Positions 17,761 through 25,924 of a DNA stretch of 64,000 bases are shown here, piece by piece. Origin of the DNA: Rubripirellula reticaptiva (lineage in GTDB: Bacteria; Planctomycetota; Planctomycetia; Pirellulales; Pirellulaceae); assembly GCF_007860175.1 (NCBI RefSeq), contig NZ_SJPX01000001.1, positions 1,364,001-1,428,000 on the forward strand. Reading direction: 5' to 3'. Position 1 is the stretch's first letter, and each line of letters begins with the position of its first letter. Under the pieces are notes generated by a model. The model searched no databases and had not been told where the DNA came from. It saw nothing but the letters and a program-made list of their open reading frames with translations. The position numbers and the translations under genes were made by a program.

Positions 17761-19029
17761 GTGATTTCAGTGTCTCGGATTCTTTTTGTACTCGCGGTGA
17801 TGGTGTGTCCAATCATGTTGTCTTCCTTTTCGGCCAGTGCGGATGATTTGCCGGTCGCTCGTCCTGGGGACGTGGGTATGTCGGCGTCGAAACTTGCCGA
17901 GGTCGATGCCGCGATGGAAGAATCGATCGCCCAGAACCGGATCGCCGGTGGCGTCGTGATGGTGGCTCGAAACGGCAAAGTGGTCCATCACCAAGCGTAC
18001 GGGAAAAGGGACATCGAAGCTGACTTGCCAATGCAGTCCGACACGATTGTTCGTATCTATTCGATGACCAAAGCGATCACCACGGCGGCGGCGATGATGT
18101 TGGTCGAAGAGGGCAAGATTGAAGTGAACGATCCGGTCTCGAAGTACTTGCCGGAACTGGCCGAGGTTGTGGTTGCCGTCGATGGCAAAGTCAAACCGGC
18201 CGAGCGGACGATGACGGTCGCCGACTTGATGCGACACACCGCCGGGTATAGCTATGGTGCGACTGGCAACGCGACGTCGGATCAGGTGTTTAGGAAGTTA
18301 AATATCATGGACCGCGACGCGACGCTTGCCCAACTGCAAACCAAACTTGGCGAGTTGCCGTTGGTGTTCGAGCCGGGCAGTGATTGGTTGTACGGAATTT
18401 CGGTCGATGTCTTGGGCCGAGTCGTTGAAGTGGTGTCGCAGCAGCCGCTCGATGAGTTCTTTCAACAGCGAATCTTCGAACCACTCGGTATGGAAGACAC
18501 CGGCTTCTTTGTACCTGCCGATAAAGCCGCTCGGTTCGCAGCGAATTACAACAGCGATGGAAAAGGAAAATTAACGCTTGGCGATGATCCAAAAACAAGT
18601 CGCTATCACGATGACCCTGCGTTCCTGTCCGGTGGCGGCGGTTTGGTGTCTACCGCAGGTGACTACATGCGGTTCTTGTTGATGATCGCTGGTGGTGGCG
18701 CAAGCGGTGGCGTTCAGTTGATGAAGCCAGAAACCGTCGCGATGATGACCACCAATCAACTGCCCAAGGACGTGGGCTGGATCAAGTTTGGCAAGGAAGT
18801 TCGCAACGGCGTCGGCTTTGGTTTCGGATTCAACGTGCGCGAAGAAATGAGCGACTGGGATCCGAGCGGCCGCGTTGGCGAATATGGTTGGGGTGGCGCG
18901 GCGAGCACGCATTATTGGGTGTCGCCCAAGGATAACCTGATCGTGATCACGTTAGAGCAAGTCATGCCGTATCAGTGGCTGACGGAACTGAAAGTCAAAG
19001 GCATCATCTACGACGCGATCGAGAATTGA
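17761..19029 (+). CDS. exported serine hydrolase of the beta-lactamase/class C family
   Basis: The 422-residue protein starts with a signal peptide (about 1-27, ending FSASA). The SxxK catalytic motif is SMTK at residues 101-104. The second motif is likely Y211 in the DWLYGIS segment, where family members usually have YSN. The third motif is probably the glycine-rich GWGGAAST near residue 375, replacing K-T-G. This set is typical of esterase or D-aminopeptidase-like relatives (EstB group) and not of true resistance beta-lactamases. The start codon is GTG; a second in-frame GTG is nine bases downstream. It is a single gene, divergent from the PH operon. Confidence 0.88.
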   Translation: MISVSRILFVLAVMVCPIMLSSFSASADDLPVARPGDVGMSASKLAEVDAAMEESIAQNRIAGGVVMVARNGKVVHHQAYGKRDIEADLPMQSDTIVRIYSMTKAITTAAAMMLVEEGKIEVNDPVSKYLPELAEVVVAVDGKVKPAERTMTVADLMRHTAGYSYGATGNATSDQVFRKLNIMDRDATLAQLQTKLGELPLVFEPGSDWLYGISVDVLGRVVEVVSQQPLDEFFQQRIFEPLGMEDTGFFVPADKAARFAANYNSDGKGKLTLGDDPKTSRYHDDPAFLSGGGGLVSTAGDYMRFLLMIAGGGASGGVQLMKPETVAMMTTNQLPKDVGWIKFGKEVRNGVGFGFGFNVREEMSDWDPSGRVGEYGWGGAASTHYWVSPKDNLIVITLEQVMPYQWLTELKVKGIIYDAIEN

Positions 19030-19044
19030 TCCGCCGAGGGGAAA

Positions 19045-19701
19045 CTAAAACCCGATTCGGATGCTGCCGCCGCCGTGGTGATGATACCGAGGTGCGGGCG
19101 CGTGGTGATAGAAGCGATACGCCGGTGGTGGATAGCTAGGAACAACGTAGTGTTCTTCGACGATCACTGGCCGTGGCGCCGGCGCCACGTAGGTAGGCTG
19201 CGCGACGCGGGCGACTCGTTGGCTGCCGGTCGGTGCTTGTTGCAACGCACTGATCACGTTTTCGCTGACGCCTTGTTGGTGCAGCGCGATGATGTCGGGC
19301 ACTTGCAGCGTGACTTGAGTTCCGCGTTGCTGGATTTGGTTGATGATGACACTGTCGCTAAGACCACTGCGACTCATCGAGACAACGTCTTGGATCGAAA
19401 CGGCTGATTGCGTGACGACGTTTTGCTGCTGTTGTTGGTAGTAATATTGTTGTTGTTGCTGGACTGCCCGCTCTTTGTCGGCCGCGTTTCCTAGCAAGCC
19501 ACCGGTCACGGCGCCAATCACGCCGCCGATCGCGGCACCGGCACCGGCTTCGCCATTGTGGTCACCAATGATGGCTCCGGCGACAGCGCCGCCAAGTCCA
19601 CCTAGTGTGGCTCCACGCTGGGTGCCGGCTTGTGAGTAGCCCGTGCTAGGAATCGAGGCGACGAGGGCGACGGTAACGGCGAAAAGGATCTTGCGAGACA
19701 T
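19045..19701 (-). CDS. glycine-zipper envelope protein with Gln- and His-rich segments
   Basis: From the ATG at 19701 the product has 218 residues. A signal peptide (1-23) leads to a glycine zipper (about 30-75, repeats such as GGLGGAVAGAIIGD and GGVIGAVTGGLLG) that should insert in the outer membrane or oligomerise. Next comes a low-complexity run of Gln and Tyr (about 80-95), then a helical segment with a repeated pattern (VSIQDVVSMSRSGLSDSVIINQI and VPDIIALHQQGVSENVISAL). The tail is rich in Pro, Tyr and His. The exact function is unknown. The ATG fits the signal peptide; an upstream in-frame ATG at 19755 does not. Confidence 0.75.
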   Translation of the reverse strand: MSRKILFAVTVALVASIPSTGYSQAGTQRGATLGGLGGAVAGAIIGDHNGEAGAGAAIGGVIGAVTGGLLGNAADKERAVQQQQQYYYQQQQQNVVTQSAVSIQDVVSMSRSGLSDSVIINQIQQRGTQVTLQVPDIIALHQQGVSENVISALQQAPTGSQRVARVAQPTYVAPAPRPVIVEEHYVVPSYPPPAYRFYHHAPAPRYHHHGGGSIRIGF

Positions 19702-20341
19702 CTGCAATGCTCCGGCAGCCAGTCTCGAACGGAGTAATCCAGATCGGACGGCCAAAGTGCGGTGAATGGGGCGATCGTTGAATGACAGATTTAGAGACGA
19801 TCGCGATCCGAATCAATGCCAACCGGGAAGTTGTAAAGGCCGTGCAGTTTGTCTTCTTATCTTCGCCCTCCTTTTTAAGGATGGCCTGATCCTAAGCCTG
19901 GGGAGAGTTCCAGCAAAGCCGGCCTTATACCTCGCTTAGGCTCGACTCTCCGCGAGGGAACGTGAAGTAAATGCCTATGGAATCACGACTGGAAAACTGC
20001 AAGACCTGCATCGAAAGAGGGGTTGGGGTAAACGTGGTGACAGCGGATGGTGTAGGGGGCGGGATCTTCCGTGTTTGCGGTATTTGCTGGCGTTAATGCT
20101 TGGTTTGAGTGTTTACGAGACCACCGTTTGGACTGTAGCAACCAGAATAGCCATCAAAATTCCTTTTCCCAGACTCTCCCGCGCTAGACCTGGCCAATTC
20201 TAAACGGGGGGGCGGTGTTGCTTTAGCGATCGCTTCGAAACAAACGATTACTTGACTGAGGTCACCCCACACGACCTCCGAGCACCAGCCCCCCACACCT
20301 GGACTTCAATCTTGTTCGCGCATTGCCCCACGCGCGGTCAA
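19702..20341. other. long divergent intergenic region with inverted repeats
   Basis: No gene is supported. It should hold the promoters of the glycine-zipper gene (leftward) and the surface-protein gene (rightward). GCGATCGT at 19771-19778 is repeated inverted as ACGATCGC at 19797-19804 with an 18-nt spacer, a spacing that would suit a dimeric regulator binding two turns apart. A CCTCGC/GCGAGG pair lies near 19930-19960. Confidence 0.4.
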
Positions 20342-22603
20342 GTGGTTTCGGTCGTTCGCGCTTTATCGCTGATGACCGCCTGTACCGCTATGCCCGCACA
20401 GTCGCAGACCTTTGCCCCACGCATCGGACTCCACACACAATCCAAGCAGGTCGGCGTTGACGATGCTTACTCGGACGCCAGACTTTTTCTGCCGCTTGGT
20501 GATACCTCGTTCATGCAATACCTCGATGCGAGACTGCTAGTCGACAGTAGCGGGTCGAGTCGTGGTTCGAATATTGGCGGTGGCATCCGCGGGTATATCG
20601 AGGGCCTTGATGCTGTCTGGGGATCCAATGTCTTCGCTGATCATCGTCAAACCGAGACCTCATCGTTTCACCAGTTGGGACTAGGATTCGAACTGCTTTT
20701 TCAAGACGTTGAATTAAGAGTCAACTTTTACAACCCAGTCGGAAACCAGCGAACCACGTTTGGGCCAAATCCCGCCAGCAGTGGAGAAAACCTGTTCGTC
20801 TTCAACAACAACTATCTGCTGTACGGCAGCATCGTCAATCAACAGGCGCGTGTGGAGCAATCATTGCAAGGGTTTGACGCAGAGATCGGCGCGAACCTAG
20901 GGAGCGATCTGTTTGCCGGAGTCGCTTCGAAAAGTTATTTGGGTATCTATCAATTCAAAAACCCTGGCCTCGAAGATGTCCACGGGGTGTCAGCCAGATT
21001 CAACATCAACGCCATGGACCGATTCGACTTCAACACTGGGGTTCAGCATGACAACTTCTTTGGCACTCAGTACACCGCTGGATTGACCGTCTACACATCA
21101 CTGCGTCGTAAAGAACCAAGTCCGCTACGGTACTTGTTGGCTGATCGAATGAACGATCCTGCGGTTCGCCGATCCGCGATCACGGTTGCCAGTGGTATCA
21201 TCAGAGACGCTCCGACCTTCATTGCCGAGCGATTGCGATACGATTCGGACGGAAGTGATGTTCGTGTTGTGCATGTCGACAGCAACGCGAAACCGGGTGG
21301 CGATGGCACATTCGAAAACCCGCTTAACGATGTGGGCCAAGTTCAGTCGAATTCTCAAAACCGCGATATCGTTTATCTGTATTCGGGCAGTGTGTTTGAT
21401 GGACAAAATAGCTTGCTGTTGCAAGAGAACCAGCGTCTCTTAGGCGAAGGTGGCAACTACACCCACTGGATCGACTCGCGACAAGCCGGCACGGTTGCAT
21501 TGCCCAACGTCAACGGTATCAGTGGTGACATCCCGATCATTCAAAATTCAATCAGCAGTGGGGTCCGCCTTGCCAATCGCACAACCGTCGCTAACGTGTC
21601 GGTGATCGATCCGATCGCAGGCGCTGGGATACACGCCATCGATGCAGTCGATGCGTTGGTACTGGATTCGTTCATCGCCACCACAGCCAACGACATCTAT
21701 GGAATCTTCACAGAAGGCGCGTCACTGGTAACCGTGCAAGACAGCAGCATCACCACCGGAGGCAGATTTGGCTTTGGTCTTTACTCGCGGGGCACGTCGA
21801 ACCTAACTGCCAACCGCATTCAATTATCGACTAGCGGGATCTATGGAGCCGCTGTGTCGGTCAATGACACAGCGACAGCGACGGTGTCCGATCAATCAAT
21901 GATCACCACCACGGGGCCAGGCGGGTTTGGCGTCTTTGGCCAGGACCACGGATCAGCAACGCTGACTAGAGGTACGACAGTCCAGACATCTGGCCAACTA
22001 GGACATGGACTTTTAGCACACGGAAGTTCAAATTTGGCCATTGACGACGTCGATGTCAGTGTATCGGGCCCAAGCGCCTCGGGCGCTGAATCGCGTTTTG
22101 ACGGTACTGTCACCGTCCAGAACGGCAGTTCAGTGCGAACTCACGGAACAGCCGGATACGGCATCTATACGACCAACAACGGCACAACCGTTGTCAAAGG
22201 TAGTTCGATTGAGACCAGTGGCCCCGGATCCGAAGGTTTCAAAGTTCAACGGAGCGGTCGCGTGACTGTTGAGGGCAGTTCGGTGAAAACCAGTGGCGTC
22301 GTATCGCCCGGTTTTCGCATCGAAATGAACTCGACCGTTGCGATCATGAGCACCATGATCGAGAGCGATCAAAACGAGGAAATTCACGTTACCGCAACCG
22401 ACTCCAACCAGCACATCAATCTCACGATCAACAACAACAATCTAGCTGATGGCGACGGTCAGATTTTGTTAAACAATGCCCAGCAAATCAATGGTTCTAC
22501 AGTCACTGTCCATGGAACGGCAGGGACCGCAAGCCTTGCGACAGACAACGGAATCTCAGTAGGCAACATCACTGAACAGAGGCAGATCGATTACTCCCCG
22601 TAG
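20342..22603 (+). CDS. predicted surface protein: intimin-like barrel plus beta-helix passenger
   Basis: From the GTG at 20342 the product is about 753 residues; the frame is open from a TTG at 20252, and the start is uncertain because no candidate has a ribosome site. The GTG gives a short signal peptide ending PAQSQ. The next 280 residues look like the inverse-autotransporter (intimin/invasin) barrel: alternating strands such as MQYLDARLLVDSS, GGIRGYIEGLDAVWGSNVFADH and FHQLGLGFELLFQDVELRVNFY, which is the family's sequence order. From about residue 310 (VVHVDSNAKPGGDGTFENPL, a common start of parallel beta-helices) the protein is a right-handed helix built of 21-42-residue repeats with recurring TSG and GFG/GYG turns. 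No C-terminal barrel is present. It is a likely adhesin. Confidence 0.7.
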   Translation: MVSVVRALSLMTACTAMPAQSQTFAPRIGLHTQSKQVGVDDAYSDARLFLPLGDTSFMQYLDARLLVDSSGSSRGSNIGGGIRGYIEGLDAVWGSNVFADHRQTETSSFHQLGLGFELLFQDVELRVNFYNPVGNQRTTFGPNPASSGENLFVFNNNYLLYGSIVNQQARVEQSLQGFDAEIGANLGSDLFAGVASKSYLGIYQFKNPGLEDVHGVSARFNINAMDRFDFNTGVQHDNFFGTQYTAGLTVYTSLRRKEPSPLRYLLADRMNDPAVRRSAITVASGIIRDAPTFIAERLRYDSDGSDVRVVHVDSNAKPGGDGTFENPLNDVGQVQSNSQNRDIVYLYSGSVFDGQNSLLLQENQRLLGEGGNYTHWIDSRQAGTVALPNVNGISGDIPIIQNSISSGVRLANRTTVANVSVIDPIAGAGIHAIDAVDALVLDSFIATTANDIYGIFTEGASLVTVQDSSITTGGRFGFGLYSRGTSNLTANRIQLSTSGIYGAAVSVNDTATATVSDQSMITTTGPGGFGVFGQDHGSATLTRGTTVQTSGQLGHGLLAHGSSNLAIDDVDVSVSGPSASGAESRFDGTVTVQNGSSVRTHGTAGYGIYTTNNGTTVVKGSSIETSGPGSEGFKVQRSGRVTVEGSSVKTSGVVSPGFRIEMNSTVAIMSTMIESDQNEEIHVTATDSNQHINLTINNNNLADGDGQILLNNAQQINGSTVTVHGTAGTASLATDNGISVGNITEQRQIDYSP

Positions 22604-22721
22604 CACTTGCGAAACGAATCAACAATGTTGGCCTTAGCACAAACTCTTTGAGGGCACTTAGTCACAAGCCACGTCGAAGCCATAGCAATTCGCTCGCCGG
22701 GTGAAGTTACGTCAACGAAAT

Positions 22722-23411
22722 TCACATCAGATCGATCGCGGAAGCGTTGCGCCGGCATCTGCGAAGACACAGCCCCCCTAACAATGTTGGAACTAGATAC
22801 GCCAACGAGGATATCTCAGGAACGGCGACTACGTTAGTAAATGCGTAGCTTGCTGAGATCTGCTTCGTATAGAACTCGCCTGTATCGCTCGTGATCCGAA
22901 ATGCGAGTTGAGGACTGTTGAATTTGATGACCTGGTCAGAAAGCGAATAGTTGCTCATCGGTATCGCTCCCGTAATGGCACCGGTCCCATCAATCAGGTC
23001 GAGCGAAAAGGCATCGGTACCCGCGTAATCATTAAGCGTTAACTCTGTGAAGCCACTGAACGCGATCGTATTGGAACCCATGTTCAACATTTCTGGCGCA
23101 ACAAAATTGAGATACTCTCGCTTTGCATCTTCAATTTCATCTGACTCGCCAAGAGTATCTGTGAATGCCCCGAAACCGGTCCCGCCGTTTGAGGACACCA
23201 ACTCGGCGTTGAAGCCGCTAGGCCCACCCTGCGGTTTGAGATTGAAAGTCGCCTCCGAATTGCCGTCGACAAACAATTGACTGACAAACTTTACGTCGCT
23301 CCCTCGTGCTGTTGTCAAACTCGTCAGGTCGAACGTCAGCGTAATCAGTTCAGCCTGGCAAATACTTCCAACGGCAAACAACGAAACAAATGCAATGAGC
23401 AAGCGGGGCAT
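22722..23411 (-). CDS. exported PEP-CTERM-type protein
   Basis: The 229-residue protein has a signal peptide (MPRLLIAFVSLFAVGSICQA) and an all-beta middle part. It ends with the sorting-type tail VPEISSLAYLVPTLLGGLCLRRCRR: a V-P-E motif in place of the usual P-E-P, one membrane helix, and an Arg cluster. That places it among PEP-CTERM/exosortase substrates, which are cut and released or attached at the cell surface. No exosortase gene is in the window. It faces the surface-protein gene tail to tail, 118 bp apart. The longer in-frame extension upstream to 23771 looks non-coding. Confidence 0.7.
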   Translation of the reverse strand: MPRLLIAFVSLFAVGSICQAELITLTFDLTSLTTARGSDVKFVSQLFVDGNSEATFNLKPQGGPSGFNAELVSSNGGTGFGAFTDTLGESDEIEDAKREYLNFVAPEMLNMGSNTIAFSGFTELTLNDYAGTDAFSLDLIDGTGAITGAIPMSNYSLSDQVIKFNSPQLAFRITSDTGEFYTKQISASYAFTNVVAVPEISSLAYLVPTLLGGLCLRRCRRNASAIDLM

Positions 23412-24117
23412 GGGGGGGATCCATTTCACATGAGAGAAAACATCAATGTCTCGTCTCCTGTTCAGTGCCCCCAAAATACCGTGCAAATGCGACGAGTATT
23501 GGTAAACAGGTGGGACTCTGGTGCAGCTGATGAATCGTTCTTGATTCATCGAACGCCGGGAGCCGCCAGTCTGCCAATGAGCAGAGGTGGGGCGGCGAAA
23601 CGCAAACTGCACCCTTCCGAAGAGGGTATCTTTGGTGGCCGGTGTGATTGGATCAATACCACACCTGAGCTCCAATCGCCAAGGGCGGCGTAAGCAACGC
23701 CATTGCTCGTTAGAGGGGTTTGCAATTGCCTGGATTTGGTGGTTCCAGGGTCTCGTGCCCATCGCGATCAATAACTAGACTTGCCTTCAGAACGCTTCCG
23801 TGTTGCGAAAAGAATGCTGTCAGGTGATTGCGAATTCACGACCGCTGATTTTGTCTTGGCTTCCAGAAGGGCAAAAGTGGGCACCCTTGCTCCCACGTTC
23901 TCTCGCTTGCCAACGGGAACGCAGAGAGTTCAGCACCTGCAGCGATGGCATTGTAGGATGTCTAGCTAACGTCGCTACGAAGTTACAGTTTCTGAGCGAT
24001 GAAGCCAGCTAGTCGACTTCACAGGAGAGTGTGCAAGCATTGACGATTTTGGCGTAGAAGTTTTGCCCGGGCGACGGTGAGGCGTGGCTTGTAAGTCTCG
24101 AACTCGCTCGTCAGTTT
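23412..24117. other. 706-bp region without a convincing gene
   Basis: Several short frames cross each other here on both strands, none with a ribosome site or a recognised domain. A perfect inverted repeat GATGAATC-N6-GATTCATC lies at 23529-23550, upstream of the PEP-CTERM gene. A G/C-run segment near 23870-23960 reads like a degraded repeat element. I cannot decide without comparison to other planctomycete genomes. Confidence 0.4.
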
Positions 24118-24567
24118 CTATTCGTTGATCGTTGTGATGACCCGAATGAAGTCCTGGGCGTCATTGAACTCGCGATAGACGCTAGCAAATCGGATGTAGG
24201 CGATTTCGTCGAGTTTGGCCAAGTGGCGCAGTACGATGTCGCCGACTTGGGCCGACGTGACTTCGGAATCGAAGGTGGCGTAGATGTCGGCTTCGATGTC
24301 TTGGACGACTTTTTCGATCGTTTCGCTGCTGATTTTTCGTTTCGAGCAGGCTCGTTCGATTCCGCGTCGAATTTTTTCTCGCTCGAGTGGCTCGCGAGTT
24401 TCGTCGGATTTGACCAGCCGGACGCTTAGTTTCTCGATTTTTTCGGTCGTCGCGAACCGGCGCTGGCACGAATTACAGGTTCGTTTGCGTCGGACCGTAT
24501 ACCCACCCTCGGCGGCTCGGGTATCGAGCACGCGATCATTATCGACGTGGCAGTAGGGACAACGCAT
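24118..24567 (-). CDS. nrdR: NrdR, repressor of ribonucleotide reductase genes
   Basis: The 149-residue product matches NrdR over its whole length. The N-terminal zinc ribbon has its four Cys at 3, 6, 31 and 34 (MRCPYC and RTCNSC) and the following RRF. The ATP-cone follows from about residue 48 (VRLVKSDETREPLEREKIRRGI) to about 140. NrdR binds ATP or dATP and represses nrd operons when dATP is high. The gene stands alone here; no nrd gene is in the window. An AGG sits nine bases before the ATG. Confidence 0.95.
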   Translation of the reverse strand: MRCPYCHVDNDRVLDTRAAEGGYTVRRKRTCNSCQRRFATTEKIEKLSVRLVKSDETREPLEREKIRRGIERACSKRKISSETIEKVVQDIEADIYATFDSEVTSAQVGDIVLRHLAKLDEIAYIRFASVYREFNDAQDFIRVITTINE

Positions 24568-24614
24568 GAAACACCTGGAATGAAGGGTCTCGAACGACCG
24601 AGACCGGGCTGGCG

Positions 24615-24627
24615 CGATATAGTATCG
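24615..24627. promoter_or_regulatory. 13-bp perfect palindrome between nrdR and the PH gene
   Basis: CGATATAGTATCG is a perfect inverted repeat around a central TAG. It lies 48-60 bp upstream of the nrdR start on its template side and about 100 bp before the rightward PH gene. It is not the NrdR-box consensus, but the TACTAT within it on the minus strand may double as a -10 box. An operator is possible. Confidence 0.35.
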
Positions 24628-24727
24628 GCATCGCGATGAAAACTGGCAACCGTTCGCGATGCAGCGGCTTACCCGCGTATCTAAAAATCCCGTATCTCGA
24701 ATTCACAATATTGAGGACCCCTCGGCG

Positions 24728-25390
24728 ATGTCGACCGACAGCAACCAAGAAAATCCCAACGACGACAAGGCAGTGCCGTCTAGTGCCAGTTCGCCGGCTG
24801 GTCAAACGAATCCGATTCAATCAGCGATTCCCACCGGTAGCGGCAATACGGCCATGGATCGATTCGCAACCGAAGTCGCCGCTCGCAAGCAGGCCGAATT
24901 GGATCACGACGAAGAGGAAGAGGTTTTGTGGTCGGGCGGTTACAACCCCAGGGCAATGCTTGGGTCATGGATACTGATGGGCATCGTCAGCATTGCGTTG
25001 TTGATTCTGCCGTTCATGGTTTCGCAGTTTTCGATTGGCATTGCGGTCGTGCTGGTAGGCTTGGTTTGGGTCGTAGGCTGTTTGATTTACGCCTATCGAC
25101 GACTTGGGTACCACTATGAATTGACCACTCAGCGATTCATTCACCAGAAGGGAATTCTGTCGCGTCAGACTGACCGTATCGAGGTGATTGACATCGACGA
25201 CGTCAGCTTTAGCCAAGGTCCGGTTCAGCGAATGTTTGGTGTCGGCAACATTGAATTGACCGGCAGCGACCGCACGCACCCGCAATTGTCTATGATGGGG
25301 ATTGGGAACGTCAAAGACGTGTCGGGACTGATCGACGATGTTCGTCGGAAAGAACGTCGTCGTCGTAGTTTGCACATCGAGTCGATTTAG
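24728..25390 (+). CDS. membrane protein with one bacterial PH domain
   Basis: A 220-residue protein with an acidic, Ser/Pro-rich N-terminus (1-70), two membrane helices (about 80-122) and one bPH2-type domain (YHYELTTQRFIHQKGILSRQTDRIEVIDIDDVSFSQG region). It is a third PH-type membrane protein in the window, separate from the YdbS/YdbT pair. The ATG at 24728 was preferred over an upstream ATG at 24659, which overlaps the promoter region. A TTG-initiated GYF gene follows 14 bp later, so they are likely cotranscribed. Confidence 0.8.
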   Translation: MSTDSNQENPNDDKAVPSSASSPAGQTNPIQSAIPTGSGNTAMDRFATEVAARKQAELDHDEEEEVLWSGGYNPRAMLGSWILMGIVSIALLILPFMVSQFSIGIAVVLVGLVWVVGCLIYAYRRLGYHYELTTQRFIHQKGILSRQTDRIEVIDIDDVSFSQGPVQRMFGVGNIELTGSDRTHPQLSMMGIGNVKDVSGLIDDVRRKERRRRSLHIESI

Positions 25391-25404
25391 TTGAGGGCAA
25401 GTCG

Positions 25405-25812
25405 TTGACCGATTGGTTTGTTCAACAGAAAGGCACCGCCGCGGAACTTGGCCCCCTAAAGCCAAGTGATCTATTGGAGAAGGTTCGCACTGGCGAAGTG
25501 ACTCGCCAAACGATGGTTCGCAAGAACGATTCGCCGTGGTTCTTGGCATCGGAAGTGGGCGGGCTGTTCGAAGCCGCGATGCGACCGACGATCGAGAACT
25601 TTTGTCCCAAGTGTCGCGGTCCGATTTCGGATCCGCCGACGGTCTGCAATCGATGCGGCATGGAGATCCAGCAGGCGATCACGCGGATCACTGAAAACAC
25701 GATCATCAACCGAGCTGATCAATCGTTGGGCAGCCAGGCTAGCCAGAGTGTCAAGCAATGGTTGATGAAGAAACGCATCAACAAAGACGAAAAAAAAGCC
25801 GGCGAGAATTAA
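25405..25812 (+). CDS. GYF-like plus zinc-ribbon small protein
   Basis: The 135-residue product starts with TTG, backed by a GAGGGC ribosome site nine bases upstream. Residues 1-57 resemble the GYF_2 domain common in planctomycetes (WFVQQKGTAAELGPLKPSDLLEKVRTGEVTRQTMVRKNDSPWFLAS, with the closing W). Residues 66-85 form a zinc ribbon (CPKCRGP and CNRCGM). The tail is a Lys-rich helix. GYF-type domains bind proline-rich peptides, so this is probably an adaptor. The stop codon sits in the loop of the terminator hairpin. Confidence 0.75.
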   Translation: MTDWFVQQKGTAAELGPLKPSDLLEKVRTGEVTRQTMVRKNDSPWFLASEVGGLFEAAMRPTIENFCPKCRGPISDPPTVCNRCGMEIQQAITRITENTIINRADQSLGSQASQSVKQWLMKKRINKDEKKAGEN

Positions 25813-25821
25813 CTCGCCGGC
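25798..25821. terminator. bidirectional terminator enclosing the GYF gene stop codon
   Basis: GCCGGCGAG at 25798-25806 pairs with CTCGCCGGC at 25813-25821 around a six-base loop AATTAA that contains the TAA stop of the GYF gene. On the plus strand TCTTTGTT follows. On the minus strand the hairpin is followed by an uninterrupted T7 (AAAAAAA at 25791-25797 on plus), so it should stop the convergent barrel gene more strongly. Confidence 0.8.
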
Positions 25822-25924
25822 TCTTTGTTGGTTCCAAATCCGCGTGATGCGGTCTCATCACAAACTCACATCACGCCGCGAGCGTCGATCACTGTGCGAT
25901 CAGAATGCTCTTAGGAATTCAGTC

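Noticed and set aside
17761-19029. antibiotic-resistance beta-lactamase
   Set aside because: The SxxK motif is present but the second and third motifs fit esterase/peptidase relatives better.
24568-24727. NrdR box
   Set aside because: The palindrome found has a different core from the NrdR consensus.
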